From contig NZ_CP045178.1 in the NCBI RefSeq assembly GCF_009296025.1, positions 4,278,001 through 4,342,000 of the forward strand: DNA of 64,000 bases, given 5' to 3'. The position numbers and the translations under genes are program-made. The notes beneath the pieces are model-generated. The model did not search any database and was not told the origin of the DNA. It was given only the letters and a program-made list of their open reading frames with translations. Below are positions 63,742 to 64,000 of this stretch, one piece after another (the stretch's first letter is position 1; each line of letters starts with the position of its first letter). The stretch comes from Streptomyces tsukubensis (lineage in GTDB: Bacteria > Actinomycetota > Actinomycetes > Streptomycetales > Streptomycetaceae).

Positions 63742-63777
63742 ACGGGGACGGGGACGGGCACGGGGACGGGTACGGGC
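63742..63777. repeat. ACGGGG/ACGGGC/ACGGGT hexamer repeat
   Basis: Six consecutive ACGGGN units upstream of fchA, followed by degenerate copies. Confidence 0.8.
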
Positions 63778-63915
63778 GGACGCGGATACGGACGGGCATG
63801 GCGTGGGCACGGCGATACGGCAGTAGCGACAGATGACTGTCGGTGCGGTCTTATTGGTCGTACCGCACCGCATTTTGCCGTCACTCATTCGGTCTATTGG
63901 GTTTGATCCACAACC

Positions 63916-63965
63916 AAGGCCAGTTATCCACAGGGGGATTGGCGTTTCTGTGGACAACTGGCCTT
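63916..63965. promoter_or_regulatory. 17-bp inverted repeat built from two DnaA boxes
   Basis: AAGGCCAGTTATCCACA (63916-63932) faces TGTGGACAACTGGCCTT (63949-63965), matching at 16 of 17 positions across a 16-base spacer. Each arm contains a consensus DnaA box: TTATCCACA and, inverted, TTGTCCACA, the preferred Streptomyces form. Confidence 0.6.
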
Positions 63966-64000
63966 CCTTTTCGGGTACTTAGTCAATGTATTTACTATTG

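Larger units (their letters stand above)
63685..64000. other. Terminal intergenic region
   Basis: 316 bases to the window end. It contains ACGGGN hexamer repeats (about 63742-63777), an A/T-rich stretch at 63840-63910 and the DnaA-box inverted repeat. No gene is seen. Confidence 0.6.

Overview
The window is high-GC, protein-dense chromosomal DNA of a Streptomyces (or very close Streptomycetaceae) strain. Evidence: strong G/C bias at third codon positions, many GTG starts, an ssgA sporulation gene, a gas-vesicle cluster in the Streptomyces order gvpO-A-F-G-Y-Z-J-L-S-K, a fused cydCD, and thirteen copies of the ParB-binding parS palindrome TGTTTCACGTGAAACA or close variants. The gene order (cca, ino1, padR, class A PBP, femX, rpsF-ssb-rpsR-rplI, dnaB, ssgA, thiC, lacI-type regulator, hisC-like, cydAB-cydCD) matches, from memory, the origin-proximal conserved core around SCO3896-SCO3950 of S. 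coelicolor. The parS array fits that placement.

Layout. 1-8.3 kb: the end of cca, an MFS exporter, a padR-ino1 operon with a palindromic operator, a bifunctional penicillin-binding protein and a GT87-type membrane glycosyltransferase. 8.4-11.2 kb: a leftward femX / alanine-racemase-fold pair and a small membrane protein. 11.4-16.7 kb: rpsF-ssb-rpsR-rplI, a MATE exporter, and dnaB preceded by a cluster of DnaA-box-like sequences. 16.9-30.4 kb is accessory: GrpB-like protein, decayed sequence, a MarR regulator divergent from a membrane protein, IclR divergent from an alpha/beta hydrolase, a nitroreductase remnant joined to a quinone-oxidoreductase remnant, a beta-lactamase-fold hydrolase, GNATs, MarR, Nudix, LysR, a cystathionine gamma-lyase-type enzyme and small membrane or cupin proteins. 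30.4-36 kb: ssgA with no adjacent ssgR, a YibE/F transporter, and thiC behind a TPP riboswitch.

36-44 kb: the ten-gene gas-vesicle cluster plus an Ala/Lys-rich membrane-anchored neighbour. Several Gvp proteins carry long, highly charged disordered tails. 44-51 kb: a membrane protein, a calcineurin-like phosphoesterase, a LacI regulator and a HisC-type aminotransferase. 49.8-58.3 kb: a Rex operator, cydA, cydB, a cydCD fusion that probably starts at a GTG inside a parS site, and a GAF-GAF sensor histidine kinase. 58.4-64 kb: an M23 peptidase ending at a 164-bp element with inverted termini, a HAD phosphatase, an F420-type oxidoreductase, and an fchA-folD operon running leftward.

The most interesting functional observation is the folD/fchA pair. 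This FolD has isoleucine where the catalytic lysine of the cyclohydrolase reaction normally sits, and its translationally coupled partner is a cyclodeaminase/cyclohydrolase-family protein that could supply the missing step. No rRNA, tRNA, CRISPR array or complete insertion sequence was recognised.
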